Shown here piece after piece: positions 44,188 through 54,612 of a DNA stretch of 64,000 nucleotides (position 1 is its first letter; the number at the start of each line of letters is the position of its first letter). The position numbers and the translations under genes are program-made. Where the stretch lies: the NCBI RefSeq assembly GCF_900105335.1, contig NZ_LT629770.1, positions 2,852,001 to 2,916,000 of the forward strand. Direction: 5' to 3'. A model generated the notes under the pieces. It was not told the DNA's origin, ran no database searches, and saw only the letters and a program-made list of their open reading frames with translations. Source of the stretch: Microbacterium paraoxydans. GTDB taxonomy: Bacteria; Actinomycetota; Actinomycetes; Actinomycetales; Microbacteriaceae.

Positions 44188-45009
44188 ATGGACCCCTTCC
44201 TCCTCGTCGCGGAGTGGTGGTGGCTCGCGCCGACCGCCGCCGCCGGGGTGACCGCGGGCGCGATCGGGGTGCGTCGTCGCAACACCCGCAGCGGCCGCCG
44301 ACTGGAGTACGACGCCGCCCGGCACGACCTCCGCGAGGCCCAGCAGCGCGCGGTGGTGCGACGGACGGCGCTGAAGGTGGCACGAGCCGACCTCGCGCGG
44401 GTCTCCGCCGAGCGGGCCGCGCAACGCGCGAGCGCCGAGCAGGTGGCCGGCGCCCGGCGCATGCTCAAGGAGCGCGAACGCGACGCCAGAGCGGCGGCCG
44501 CCGACGTCCGCGCCCGACGCGTCAGGGTGAACGCCGCCCGCGCCGCGATCCCCGCCGGCTCCGCCCCGCGGCCGCTGGAGCGCCTGTATGCGGAGCACGA
44601 CGCGGTGACGGCGCGATGGATGCGGTACGAGACCGACACCGCGCTGCAGATCACCTATCCCGAGATGACTGACGTGAAGCGCCCGGAGACGGCCGCCTAC
44701 CTGCGGGCCGCCGGTGCGGCGGTCGAGGCGCGTCGGCAGACGACGGGCCGCGTGACCGCCGCCGAGTACGCGGCCTACCGCGACGCCGTCGCGGAGCTGG
44801 AGCGGGCGTTCGAGGCCGCCGAGCACGCGGCGAAGGTCCAGACGGGGGAGGCGCCGCCCACACCGGCCTGGCAGGACGCCGCGCAGGACATGCTGCACCG
44901 CTCCGCCGAGGCCATCGATCGGGCGGCGGGTGCCGCCGCGTCCGCGCTGGCCGCGTGGAACAGCCGTCGGGGCAAGGGCACGCCCCCGGACGGCAGCGGT
45001 CAGCGCTGA
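44188..45009 (+). CDS. membrane-anchored coiled-coil hypothetical protein
   Basis: A 273-residue protein I do not recognise. A short N-terminal helix (FLLVAEWWWLAPTAAAGVTAGAIGV, then RRRN) could anchor it with the rest in the cytoplasm. Residues 35-115 are an Ala/Arg-rich, heptad-like coiled coil (LEYDAARHDLREAQQRAVVRR, EQVAGARRMLKERERDA). A possible globular part follows (PLERLYAEHDAVTARWMRYETDTALQITYPEM; ETAAYLRAAGAAVEARR), and the end is low complexity. It is a single gene behind a leaderless promoter; no partner is implied by context. Confidence 0.6.
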   Translation: MDPFLLVAEWWWLAPTAAAGVTAGAIGVRRRNTRSGRRLEYDAARHDLREAQQRAVVRRTALKVARADLARVSAERAAQRASAEQVAGARRMLKERERDARAAAADVRARRVRVNAARAAIPAGSAPRPLERLYAEHDAVTARWMRYETDTALQITYPEMTDVKRPETAAYLRAAGAAVEARRQTTGRVTAAEYAAYRDAVAELERAFEAAEHAAKVQTGEAPPTPAWQDAAQDMLHRSAEAIDRAAGAAASALAAWNSRRGKGTPPDGSGQR

Positions 45010-45053
45010 GGAGGATCGAGAGCACGCCGCCCTGCAGGTCCGAGGGCGACGGA

Positions 45054-45080
45054 GTCTCGATGGGGGAGGGGATTCGAGAC
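45054..45080. terminator. hairpin between convergent genes
   Basis: GTCTCGA (45054-45060) pairs with TCGAGAC (45074-45080) around a 13-nt loop, between the coiled-coil gene and the convergent acetyltransferase. Confidence 0.4.
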
Positions 45081-45093
45081 CCCGCCGCCGGTC

Positions 45094-45552
45094 TCAGGAG
45101 GGGACGCGGATCTCGGCGATGACCTCGCCGTAGGCCGTCTCCCCGACGGGGGTGAACCCGACGCGGCGGAAGAACGCCTCCGGGCCGTCCTCGCCGGCTT
45201 CGTAGATGACGTTGACGTGGTCGACGCCGCGGTTGCGCGCTTCGTCGATGAGGTTCTCGACGGCGAAGCGGCCGATGCCGCGACCCTGGTCGTCCGCGTC
45301 GACGTTGATGCGCCACAGCACGGAGCGGAAGTGCTCCTCCGGCGCCTCGTCATCGAAGTTGGCGCTCACGAATCCCACGACCTCGTTGCGGTCCAGGATC
45401 ACCCGCTGCCAGGAGGTCTGCGGGTTGATGACGGTGGCCGCGATGCCGTACGAGACGGGGGCGAGGAACTGCTCCTGTCCGGGCTTGAGCGACAGGTTGT
45501 TCACGGCGACGATCGTCGCGGCGGAGAGTTCGACCATGCGCAGTTCGGACAT
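45094..45552 (-). CDS. GNAT family N-acetyltransferase
   Basis: A 152-residue acetyltransferase of the diamine/spermidine-acetyltransferase-like GNAT group. Seen: ATIVAVNNLSLKPGQEQFLAPVSYGIA at the N-terminus, LWRINVDADDQGRGIGRFAVENLIDEA (acetyl-CoA pyrophosphate loop, Q-G-R-G-I-G), and EAFFRRVGFTPVGE near the end. The substrate is not fixed. The ATG at 45552 has TAGCCT 6 bp upstream and no ribosome site. Confidence 0.85.
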   Translation of the reverse strand: MSELRMVELSAATIVAVNNLSLKPGQEQFLAPVSYGIAATVINPQTSWQRVILDRNEVVGFVSANFDDEAPEEHFRSVLWRINVDADDQGRGIGRFAVENLIDEARNRGVDHVNVIYEAGEDGPEAFFRRVGFTPVGETAYGEVIAEIRVPS

Positions 45553-45558
45553 GCCCCC

Positions 45559-45564
45559 AGGCTA
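45559..45564 (-). promoter_or_regulatory. -10 box of a leaderless promoter (GNAT)
   Basis: On the minus strand TAGCCT is followed by GGGGGC and the ATG at 45552. Confidence 0.55.
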
Positions 45565-45672
45565 GCCCCTCCGCTCACCGCATTCATCACTCGGGCGGAC
45601 TTTTCACGGACCGTTCGTCCGAGGGAGTCTCTTCGGTGGGACCGCCGCTTCGGGGTCCGGGACGCTCAGGTA

Positions 45673-45686
45673 TCTTGGTATCGAGA
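45673..45686 (+). promoter_or_regulatory. operator-like site shared with sucCD
   Basis: TCTTGGTATCGAGA, 31 bp before the icd start, matches the sucC palindrome (30370-30383) at 11 of 14 positions with only transitions, and the flanks T-x-before and x-AA-after agree. TATCTT at 45671-45676 could be the -10, so binding would block it. Confidence 0.5.
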
Positions 45687-45717
45687 CAAATAGCCCTCGT
45701 GAACGGAGAACGTCCCG

Positions 45718-47937
<2,220 letters not shown>

Positions 47938-47944
47938 GACGACG

Positions 47945-47980
47945 AGAAGGGGGCGGATGCTGCGGCATCCGCCCCCTTCT
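47945..47980. terminator. strong bidirectional terminator after icd
   Basis: A 16-bp perfect stem (47945-47960 / 47965-47980) with a 4-nt loop, between convergent icd and the L,D-transpeptidase gene. Confidence 0.85.
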
Positions 47981-48022
47981 GCTGTCTCCCCCTGCCGGCT
48001 TCGCCCGGTTCAGGGCTCCGGA

Positions 48023-49510
48023 TCAGTTGTAGACGGAGACCTCGAGGCCCACGGGGGACCAGTCGTAGACGTACTTGGCGAGGTCGATCGGCAGGTTCAC
48101 GCAGCCGTGGCTCATCCGGTTGCCGAAGTTGTTGTGCCAGTAGGTGCCGTGGAAGCCGATGTTCGGGGCGAACCACGTGATCCAGGGCACGTCCTCGGTG
48201 CAGTACGGCGCCCCCTCGTAGCAGCCCATGTCCTGCATCGCGGTGTGTGCGAACACCTTGAAGTTGCCTGTCGGCGTGGGCGTTCCGGGGAGACCGGTCG
48301 ACACGGCCCAGGACTGCACCACCTTGTCGTTCTCGAACAGGTAGGCGCGCTGCGTGCTGAGGTTGATCTCGGCGCGGCGGAACAGGTTCGTGGTCTCGAA
48401 GGGGGTCTCCGTCACGGAGAGGGCGAAGACGCCGTCTCCCGCGGCGAGCTGCGTCGCGAAGTCGTCGGCGATGCCGTCGGTGTCGCCGAGGGCGCGTCCG
48501 GTGGCGCCCTCCTTCTCGGCGCGCAGCACGTTCCCCGCGGAGTCGACGATGTTGGTCGCGTTGACAGGGGCGCGGTCCACCGCGGCGGCGAGCGTGTCGA
48601 CGGTGGTCTGGATCGCCGCCGGGTCCGCCTCGATCCGCAGCTGACCCTCGTCGTCGACCACGGTCAGCCAGGACGCGGCGACCGCGGGGGAGACCGGGAC
48701 GGTCCGTTCCTTCCCGACGTAGAAGCCGATGGAGGAGAGCATGGTGTTGAGCGTGGTGGCGGTCGCCGTCGCGTCCTCGTCGGACACCGCGGGCAGGGCC
48801 TCCGCCGGGCCGCCGGGGTAGTCGAACGTCGTGCGGCCGTCGCCGACGGCCTCGACGAACGCGGCGTTGAGATCGGCCACGTCTATACCGGTGCCGGGAA
48901 CGGAGGGCGTCACGGTGTAGGTGCCCTTCGCGGCGTCGAAGACGACTCCGGCGTCGACCGGGTCGACGAAGCTGCCGGGGACGGCGCCGCGGAGAGCTGC
49001 GGTGGCGGTCTCCTGGTCGAGCACGATGTCGGCCGACACGGGGTCACCCATCCAGGACCCGAGGTTCCACATCGGGTGGGCGGCGAACGCCGCATCGGCG
49101 AGGGCCGTGGCGTCGGCGGTCGCGCCCAGGTCGGCGCCGGTGAGCACGGCGTCATCACCATCGCCCGTGAGGGTGACCTCGGTCTGGGCGAGGTGCGAGC
49201 TGATCGCCTCGGCAGCCGCGCCCGGAGTCATCCAGCCGACCGGGATGCCCGCGACGGTGGTGCCGGGGGCGATGAGGATCATCGAGGCGGCGCCGGCGCC
49301 GAGCGCGACCACGCCGAGGCCGAGACCGATCCACAGGCCGAGGCGGCGCTTCTTCGGGGCGGGCTCGACGGGAGCCCAGGCCAGGGGCTGCTCGCCGGTC
49401 TGCGGCGGGGCCGTGTCGGTCGCCGCCTCCGGCGTCAGGACGCTCGTCGGTGTCGCATCGTCGGGCTGTGCCCCCGTTGCAGCGCCCGGCGTGGAAATCA
49501 GATCGGTCAC
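48023..49510 (-). CDS. L,D-transpeptidase (YkuD domain), membrane-anchored
   Basis: A 495-residue cell-wall enzyme predicted to form 3-3 crosslinks or to attach proteins to peptidoglycan. A Pro/Thr-rich cytoplasmic head of about 55 residues is followed by one membrane helix ([23 protein letters not shown]), two repeated putative peptidoglycan-binding modules (about 85-370, VanW/PG_binding_4-like), and the YkuD domain with the catalytic MSHGCVNLP, Cys470, plus the upstream His in IGFHGTYWH. The GTG at 49510 follows a G-rich GGGGGG; no better start was found. It is the first gene of the cell-wall themed region. Confidence 0.9.
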   Translation of the reverse strand: MTDLISTPGAATGAQPDDATPTSVLTPEAATDTAPPQTGEQPLAWAPVEPAPKKRRLGLWIGLGLGVVALGAGAASMILIAPGTTVAGIPVGWMTPGAAAEAISSHLAQTEVTLTGDGDDAVLTGADLGATADATALADAAFAAHPMWNLGSWMGDPVSADIVLDQETATAALRGAVPGSFVDPVDAGVVFDAAKGTYTVTPSVPGTGIDVADLNAAFVEAVGDGRTTFDYPGGPAEALPAVSDEDATATATTLNTMLSSIGFYVGKERTVPVSPAVAASWLTVVDDEGQLRIEADPAAIQTTVDTLAAAVDRAPVNATNIVDSAGNVLRAEKEGATGRALGDTDGIADDFATQLAAGDGVFALSVTETPFETTNLFRRAEINLSTQRAYLFENDKVVQSWAVSTGLPGTPTPTGNFKVFAHTAMQDMGCYEGAPYCTEDVPWITWFAPNIGFHGTYWHNNFGNRMSHGCVNLPIDLAKYVYDWSPVGLEVSVYN

Positions 49511-49568
49511 GAACTACACCCCCCGCAGTCTCGACGTGTCCTGTCGTCCATGGTACGGGATGGCTGGT

Positions 49569-49607
49569 AACGGGGAGGCAACGGTCCTGATAAGGTGCCT
49601 CCCCGTT
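49569..49607 (-). terminator. terminator of the RidA gene
   Basis: AACGGGGAGGCA (49569-49580) pairs perfectly with TGCCTCCCCGTT (49596-49607) around a 15-nt loop, 18 bp beyond the RidA stop on the minus strand. Confidence 0.6.
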
Positions 49608-49625
49608 CGCCCGGGGCGGGTGGGG

Positions 49626-50030
49626 TCAGTCGACGACGGCGAGCCCGTCGATCTCGACGAGCATCTCCTCGCGGGGGAGGCCGGTGAACACCGTGGTGCG
49701 CGAGGGCAGGACGCCGCTGGTCGTGTGGGCCTCGACGAAGGCGCCGTAGGCCTCGTTCATGATCGGGAAGTCCTCGCGCTTGGTGAGGTAGACGCGCAGC
49801 ATCACGACATCGTCGAACGTGGCCCCGGAAGCCTCCACGATGGCCTTGACGTTCTCCAGCGTGCGGGTGGTCTGCGCCGCGACGTCGCCCGGGTACAGGT
49901 ACTCGTTCGTCTGCGGGTCGACGGGGCCCTGGCCGGAGACCTGGACGATCGGGCCCTTGCGGACGCCCTGCGAGAAGGTGTGCGCGGGGGCGGGGGCGGC
50001 GTCGGTGGAAACTCGTGTCTTCGCGGTCAT
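49626..50030 (-). CDS. RidA (YjgF/UK114) family enamine/imine deaminase
   Basis: A 134-residue protein of the RidA family. RidA proper hydrolyses reactive 2-aminoacrylate and related imines released by PLP enzymes such as serine and threonine dehydratases. Seen: SQGVRKGPIVQVSGQGPVDPQTNE, QTTRTLENVKAIVEASGATFDDVVMLRVYL and the C-terminal SRTTVFTGLPREEMLVEIDGLAVV, with the conserved Arg and Glu. The gene is divergent from a PLP enzyme that may produce such imines, with only 25 bp between the start codons. It is leaderless: TAGGCT lies 6 bp before the ATG. Confidence 0.9.
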   Translation of the reverse strand: MTAKTRVSTDAAPAPAHTFSQGVRKGPIVQVSGQGPVDPQTNEYLYPGDVAAQTTRTLENVKAIVEASGATFDDVVMLRVYLTKREDFPIMNEAYGAFVEAHTTSGVLPSRTTVFTGLPREEMLVEIDGLAVVD

Positions 50031-50036
50031 GCCGCC

Positions 50037-50049
50037 AGCCTAGTAGCCT
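50037..50049. promoter_or_regulatory. back-to-back -10 boxes of a divergent leaderless promoter pair
   Basis: The minus-strand TAGGCT (50037-50042) is 6 bp from the RidA ATG, and the plus-strand TAGCCT (50044-50049) is 6 bp from the ATG at 50056; one base separates them. Each -35 region would lie inside the other gene, so the two promoters cannot be occupied at once. Confidence 0.65.
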
Positions 50050-50055
50050 TGTTAG

Positions 50056-51273
50056 ATGCCTCTACAAATTCCGGATCCCGTCCTCGGCGCCTGGGCGAAG
50101 GGGTTCCCGGCGCACGCCGCGGGGCTGCGTCTGTCGGAGGTCGGCGCGGCCGGTCTGCGTCTCTCGGACCTCGGTACTCCGGTGCTCACGGTGCACGCGG
50201 ACGCGATCGCGCACAACGAGGACACGGTGTTCGGCTGGGCCATGCGCGAGGGCGTCCGCCTCGCCCCGCACGGCAAGACCACGATGGCGCCCGCGCTCTG
50301 GCAGCGGCTGCTCGACGCCGGAGCCTGGGGGATCTCGGTCGCGACGCCGTGGCAGGCCCGCGTCGCCGTCGACGCCGGCGTGCCGACGGTGCTCATCGCC
50401 AACGGGGTGACGGATGGCGCCGCGGCCCGCGAGCTCGGAGCGATGCTCGCCGCCGACGAGGACCTGCGGATCCTCTGCGGCGCGGATTCCCTCGCCGGTG
50501 TCGCGATCCTCGCCGACGCGCTCGCCGATGCCCCGCGGCCGCTGGACGTGCTCGTGGAGCTGGGCGGCGCGCAGGGACGGACGGGGGCGCGGACCGTGGC
50601 CGAGGGCGAGCGCATCGCCGCGGCGATCGCGGCCGCCCCTGGTCTCCGCCTGGCCGGGGTGACGGGCTACGAGGGGCCCTTCGGTCCCGATCGCTCCGCG
50701 GCCTCGGTCGCCGCGGTCGACGGCTTCCTGGCCACGCTCGTCGAGCTGCACCGCCGACTGGAGTACCCCGACGGCGTCCGCCCCGTGCTCAGCGCGGGGG
50801 GCAGCTCCTTCCCCGATCGCGCCGCCGCGGTCCTCGGCGCCGCGGGAGCGGACGCCGAGGTCGTGCTGCGCTCCGGTGCCTTCCAGATCCACGACGACGG
50901 CTTCTACTCCCGCATGTCGCCGTTCGGCCCGCTCACGGACACCGCTCCGCTGCGTTCCGCGATGCACGCGTGGTCGCGGGTGGTCTCCCAGCCCGAACCC
51001 GGCCTCGCCCTGCTCGACGCCGGGCGGCGGGACGTGCCGTTCGACATCGACCTCCCGGTGCCGCAGTCGGTCGCCGGCGCCGTGACCGCCCTGAACGACC
51101 AGCACGCCTTCCTCCGACCCGCCGAGGGGGCGACCGTCGCGGTGGGCGAGGTCGTGCGGCTGGGTCTCTCGCATCCGTGCACCGCGTTCGACAAGTGGCG
51201 CGTCGTCGCCGTGATCGACGACCCCGACGCCGAGGACCCCCGGGTGATCGACGCGGTGGCGACATGCTTCTGA
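50056..51273 (+). CDS. PLP-dependent D-serine dehydratase/D-threonine aldolase-like enzyme
   Basis: A 405-residue fold-type III PLP enzyme (alanine racemase-like barrel plus the DSD1 C-terminal domain) acting on D-amino acids. The PLP lysine is in RLAPHGKTTMAPALWQRL (about residue 76). GTPVLTVHADAIAHNED, VELGGAQGRTGAR, LSAGGSSFPD and the zinc-binding-type LGLSHPCTAFDKW at the C-terminus are family features. Dehydratase, aldolase or deaminase activity cannot be separated by eye. Leaderless start behind TAGCCT. It overlaps the following fusion gene by 10 bp and so belongs to the same operon. Confidence 0.85.
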   Translation: MPLQIPDPVLGAWAKGFPAHAAGLRLSEVGAAGLRLSDLGTPVLTVHADAIAHNEDTVFGWAMREGVRLAPHGKTTMAPALWQRLLDAGAWGISVATPWQARVAVDAGVPTVLIANGVTDGAAARELGAMLAADEDLRILCGADSLAGVAILADALADAPRPLDVLVELGGAQGRTGARTVAEGERIAAAIAAAPGLRLAGVTGYEGPFGPDRSAASVAAVDGFLATLVELHRRLEYPDGVRPVLSAGGSSFPDRAAAVLGAAGADAEVVLRSGAFQIHDDGFYSRMSPFGPLTDTAPLRSAMHAWSRVVSQPEPGLALLDAGRRDVPFDIDLPVPQSVAGAVTALNDQHAFLRPAEGATVAVGEVVRLGLSHPCTAFDKWRVVAVIDDPDAEDPRVIDAVATCF

Positions 51274-54200
51274 GCGCCGAGAAGGCCGCCGCCGGCCTGG
51301 TGCGCGTCTATCGGCGGGCGACCGTCGTCGACGGCACCGGCGCGCCGCGCTTCGTCGCGGACGTCGCGGTGGAGGGGGCAAGGGTCGTCACCGTCGTCCG
51401 CGACGGCGACGGGACGACGCTCGAGCTGCCGGACGGCGCGGTCGAGGTCGACGCGTCCGGCCTCGTCCTGGCGCCCGGTTTCATCGACATGCACGCGCAC
51501 AGCGACCTCGCGGTGCTCCAGGGCGCCGCGCACGACGCCAAGATCCGGCAGGGGGTCACGACAGAGGTGCTCGGGCAGGACGGCCTGGGCTACGCGCCGC
51601 TGGACGAGGCGACCGCCGCCGTCATCCCCGCCCAGATCGCGGGCTGGAACGGGCGGCCGGCGGAGGTCCCGTGGCGGTCGATGAACGACTTCCTGGAGGC
51701 GATAGACGTCGCCGCGGTGGCGAACGCCGCGGTGCTGGTGCCGCAGGGCAACCTCCGGATGATGGTGGTCGGGCACGACGACCGCCGGGCGACCCCTGCC
51801 GAGATCGCGGCGATGGCCGACATCCTCGGCCAGGCCCTGGATGCCGGAGCCTTCGGCATGTCGAGCGGCCTGACCTACACCCCGGGGATGTACGCCGACA
51901 CCGCGGAGCTCGAAGCCCTCTGCCGGGTGGTGGCGGAGCGCGGCGGCTACTGGGCGCCGCACACCCGCAGCTACGGGCGGGCGGCGCTGGACGCGTATCG
52001 CGAGGCCATCGAGATCGGCCGCCGCACCGGGTGCCCCGTCCATCTCACCCACGCGACCATGAACTTCGCCCCGAACCGCGGGCGCGCCGCCGAGCTGCTG
52101 GCGCTCGTCGACGCGGCGATGGCCGACGGTGTCGACGTGACCCTGGACACCTACCCCTACCTTCCGGGGGCCACGACCCTCTCCGCTCTGCTGCCGAGCA
52201 GGCTGGCGGCGACCGGCGACCTGCTCGGCGTCCTGGGGGCCCTCGACGCCGAGGGACGCGAGGCGGTCCGCGTCGAGCTGGAGGAGATCGGCTGCGACGG
52301 ATTCCACGGCGAGGCGGCGGACTGGTCGGCGATCCAGATCTCCGGGACGGCCCACCCGGATCTCGCCGGGCTCGTCGGCCGGACGATCGCCGACATCGCG
52401 GCGGAGACCGGGCAGCGCGCCGTCGATGTCGTGATCGACACGATTCTCGCCGATGCGGGCGCCACGGGTGTGCTCATGCACATCGGCGACGAGGACAACG
52501 TCCGGGCCATCATGCGGCACCCGCGGCACTCCGGCGGCAGCGACGGCATCCTCATCGGCGCGCGCCCGCACCCGCGCGGCCGCGGCACGTTCCCGCGCTA
52601 CCTCGGGCACTACGTCAGGGAGCTGGGGGTGCTGAGCCTCGAGGAGGCCGTCCGTCATCTCTCCGGCAACCCGGCTGCCCGGCTCGGCCTCGACCGCGGC
52701 GACGCACCGCGCGGCGTGATCCGCGAGGGCGCCACCGCCGACCTGGTGCTGTTCGACCCGGAGACGATCGCGGCCGGCGCCACCTTCGACGACCCGCACG
52801 GTGCGCCGCAGGGCGTGCGCGAGGTGCTCGTCGGCGGCGTGCCGGTCGTCATCGACGGCGACCCCACGGGTGCCGTCGCCGGCCGTGCGCTGCGGATGCC
52901 TCCGTCGGCGCCGCGGGCGACGGTGCCGCACATCGCCGCGGAGATCGACTCCCTGGCTCCGGGCTTCCGGTGGACGCCCTCGACCCCGATCCTCGGCGCG
53001 CCGGAGCTGGCGGCCGCGGTCGCACGGCTCGGCGGCGCGGGAGGGGACGACACCCTGCCCGCCATCCGCCTTCTGATCGACGAGAAGCTGGGTGCCGCGG
53101 CCTCCGCGGCGGGGCGGCAGGGGCCCGAGGCTTTCCGGGTGTCGGTGACGGCCTCCGGGATCGAGATCGCGGGGGCGACGCCGGAGGGGGTCTTCCGCGG
53201 CGCGACCACGCTCCGCCAACTCCGCGACCCGGACCACGACCCCGCTCTCCCCGCGACGATCCCGGCAGGGCGCTGGGAGGGCTCTCCCGCCTCCGCCTGG
53301 CGCGGCGTGATGCTCGACGTGGCGCGCCACTTCCGCCCCGTGGAGGACGTGCGTCGCCTCGTCGACCTGCTCGCCGATCACCACCTCAGCATCCTGCACC
53401 TGCACCTGACGGACGATCAGGGATGGCGCTTCGAGGTGCCCGGCTACCCGCGTCTGACCGAGGTCGGCGCACGGCGCGAGGCCACGCAACGCGGTCACGG
53501 ACCGGAGGCCACGGTCGAGCCCGGCGTGCACGAGGGCTTCTACACCTCCGCCGAGCTCCGCGACCTCGTGCGGTACGCGGAGGAGCGCTTCGTAACGCTC
53601 GTGCCCGAGGTCGAGCTGCCAGGGCACATCCAGGCCGCGCTCGCCGCCTACCCGGAGCTGGGCAACCTCGACGTCGGGGCGCCCCCCACCGGGCCGTGGG
53701 AGCGATTCGGCGTGAACGCCCGCACCCTCGCGCCGACCGCGGAGGCGCTGGCCTTCGGTCGTGCCGCCATCGACGCGCTGTGCGACGTGTTCCCGTCCGC
53801 ATGGATCGGGATCGGCGGCGACGAGGTGCCGGTGACCGAGTGGGCGGAGAGTGCAGCCGCCGCGGCACGCATGCGAGAGCTGGGGCTCGCCACGGCGCAC
53901 GACGTGCAGCCGTGGTTCACGGCGCACTTCGTGGACCACGTCCGCCGCCGCGGGCGCACCGCGCTGGCCTGGGACGAGGTGCTGGAGGGCGACGTCCCCG
54001 AGGGCGTCCGCATCCTCGCCTGGCGCGGGCCGGTCGCCATGCGCGAGGCGCTGCGGCGGGGGATCCCGGTCGTGGGATGTCCGGATCTCGAGGTCTACCT
54101 CGACTACCCGCAGTCCGAATCGCCCGAGGAGCCCATCCGCGTCGGGCCCCCGCTGACCATCGAGCGCGCGTACTCCTTCGAGGTCGTCGAGGGCGCGGTC

Positions 54201-54533
54201 GGCGGGCAGGCGAACGTCTGGACGGAGCACCTGCCGAGCAGGGACCGGGTCGACTTCGCGATGTTCCCGCGCCTCGCCGCGATCGCGGAGCGTCTCTGGG
54301 ATGGGGGAGAACCCGCACCGTTCGCCGATTTCGCACGGCGGCTGCCCACGCATCTGCGACGCCTCGCCGCCGCGGGGGTGCGGTATCGTCCGCTGGACGG
54401 TCCGTCGCCCGAGCAGCGGCGACCGGGGATTCCCGGCAAGCCGATGACGGTGGAGACCAGGGAGGGGATCGTCGCCGGCCTCGTCGAGCGCCTGCTCCGC
54501 CGGGCGGCTGTCGAGGATCCGCGGTCGGCTTGA
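51264..54533 (+). CDS. fusion of D-aminoacylase and GH20 beta-N-acetylhexosaminidase
   Basis: One uninterrupted 1089-residue frame. Residues 1-544 are an N-acyl-D-amino-acid deacylase (amidohydrolase): metal His77 and His79 in GFIDMHAHSD, LGQDGLGYAP, GMSSGLTYTPGMYADTAEL, His260/His263 in VHLTHATMNFAP, and the C-terminal GATADLVLFDPETI. Residues 545-1089 are a family 20 hexosaminidase: N-terminal alpha/beta domain, GVMLDVARHFRPVEDVRRLVD, HLHLTDDQGWRFE, and the catalytic Asp853-Glu854 in IGGDEV. The junction contains an in-frame ATG (52896) where a separate GH20 gene would begin, but no ribosome site and no stop. No signal peptide. Whether one or two polypeptides exist needs testing. It follows the PLP enzyme with a 10-bp overlap. 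Confidence 0.88.
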   Translation: MLLSAEKAAAGLVRVYRRATVVDGTGAPRFVADVAVEGARVVTVVRDGDGTTLELPDGAVEVDASGLVLAPGFIDMHAHSDLAVLQGAAHDAKIRQGVTTEVLGQDGLGYAPLDEATAAVIPAQIAGWNGRPAEVPWRSMNDFLEAIDVAAVANAAVLVPQGNLRMMVVGHDDRRATPAEIAAMADILGQALDAGAFGMSSGLTYTPGMYADTAELEALCRVVAERGGYWAPHTRSYGRAALDAYREAIEIGRRTGCPVHLTHATMNFAPNRGRAAELLALVDAAMADGVDVTLDTYPYLPGATTLSALLPSRLAATGDLLGVLGALDAEGREAVRVELEEIGCDGFHGEAADWSAIQISGTAHPDLAGLVGRTIADIAAETGQRAVDVVIDTILADAGATGVLMHIGDEDNVRAIMRHPRHSGGSDGILIGARPHPRGRGTFPRYLGHYVRELGVLSLEEAVRHLSGNPAARLGLDRGDAPRGVIREGATADLVLFDPETIAAGATFDDPHGAPQGVREVLVGGVPVVIDGDPTGAVAGRALRMPPSAPRATVPHIAAEIDSLAPGFRWTPSTPILGAPELAAAVARLGGAGGDDTLPAIRLLIDEKLGAAASAAGRQGPEAFRVSVTASGIEIAGATPEGVFRGATTLRQLRDPDHDPALPATIPAGRWEGSPASAWRGVMLDVARHFRPVEDVRRLVDLLADHHLSILHLHLTDDQGWRFEVPGYPRLTEVGARREATQRGHGPEATVEPGVHEGFYTSAELRDLVRYAEERFVTLVPEVELPGHIQAALAAYPELGNLDVGAPPTGPWERFGVNARTLAPTAEALAFGRAAIDALCDVFPSAWIGIGGDEVPVTEWAESAAAAARMRELGLATAHDVQPWFTAHFVDHVRRRGRTALAWDEVLEGDVPEGVRILAWRGPVAMREALRRGIPVVGCPDLEVYLDYPQSESPEEPIRVGPPLTIERAYSFEVVEGAVGGQANVWTEHLPSRDRVDFAMFPRLAAIAERLWDGGEPAPFADFARRLPTHLRRLAAAGVRYRPLDGPSPEQRRPGIPGKPMTVETREGIVAGLVERLLRRAAVEDPRSA

Positions 54534-54554
54534 TGTCACGTTTCGGTAACCCTG

Positions 54555-54572
54555 CCCGCGGAATCGCGCGGG
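54555..54572 (+). terminator. short hairpin after the fusion gene
   Basis: CCCGCG / CGCGGG with a 6-nt loop, 21 bp after the stop. A weak terminator at best. Confidence 0.35.
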
Positions 54573-54589
54573 ACAGTTGCACAATTCCT

Positions 54590-54608
54590 GTTCGTAAGGT
54601 CTACTAAC
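54590..54608 (+). promoter_or_regulatory. ROK-type operator before the ROK regulator
   Basis: GTTCGTAAGGTCTACTAAC is a 19-bp near-palindrome (GTTCGTA / TACTAAC arms, 6 of 7 paired) ending 4 bp before the regulator ATG. It resembles the TTAGTAA-type sites bound by ROK repressors. TAAGGT inside it could be the -10, implying autorepression. Confidence 0.5.
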
Positions 54609-54612
54609 AAAC

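Noticed and set aside
48921-51263. Open frame continuing upstream of the D-aminoacylase start
   Set aside because: It runs opposite the L,D-transpeptidase and RidA genes and out of frame through the PLP enzyme. Homology-like sequence begins only at MLLSAEKAAAG (51264).
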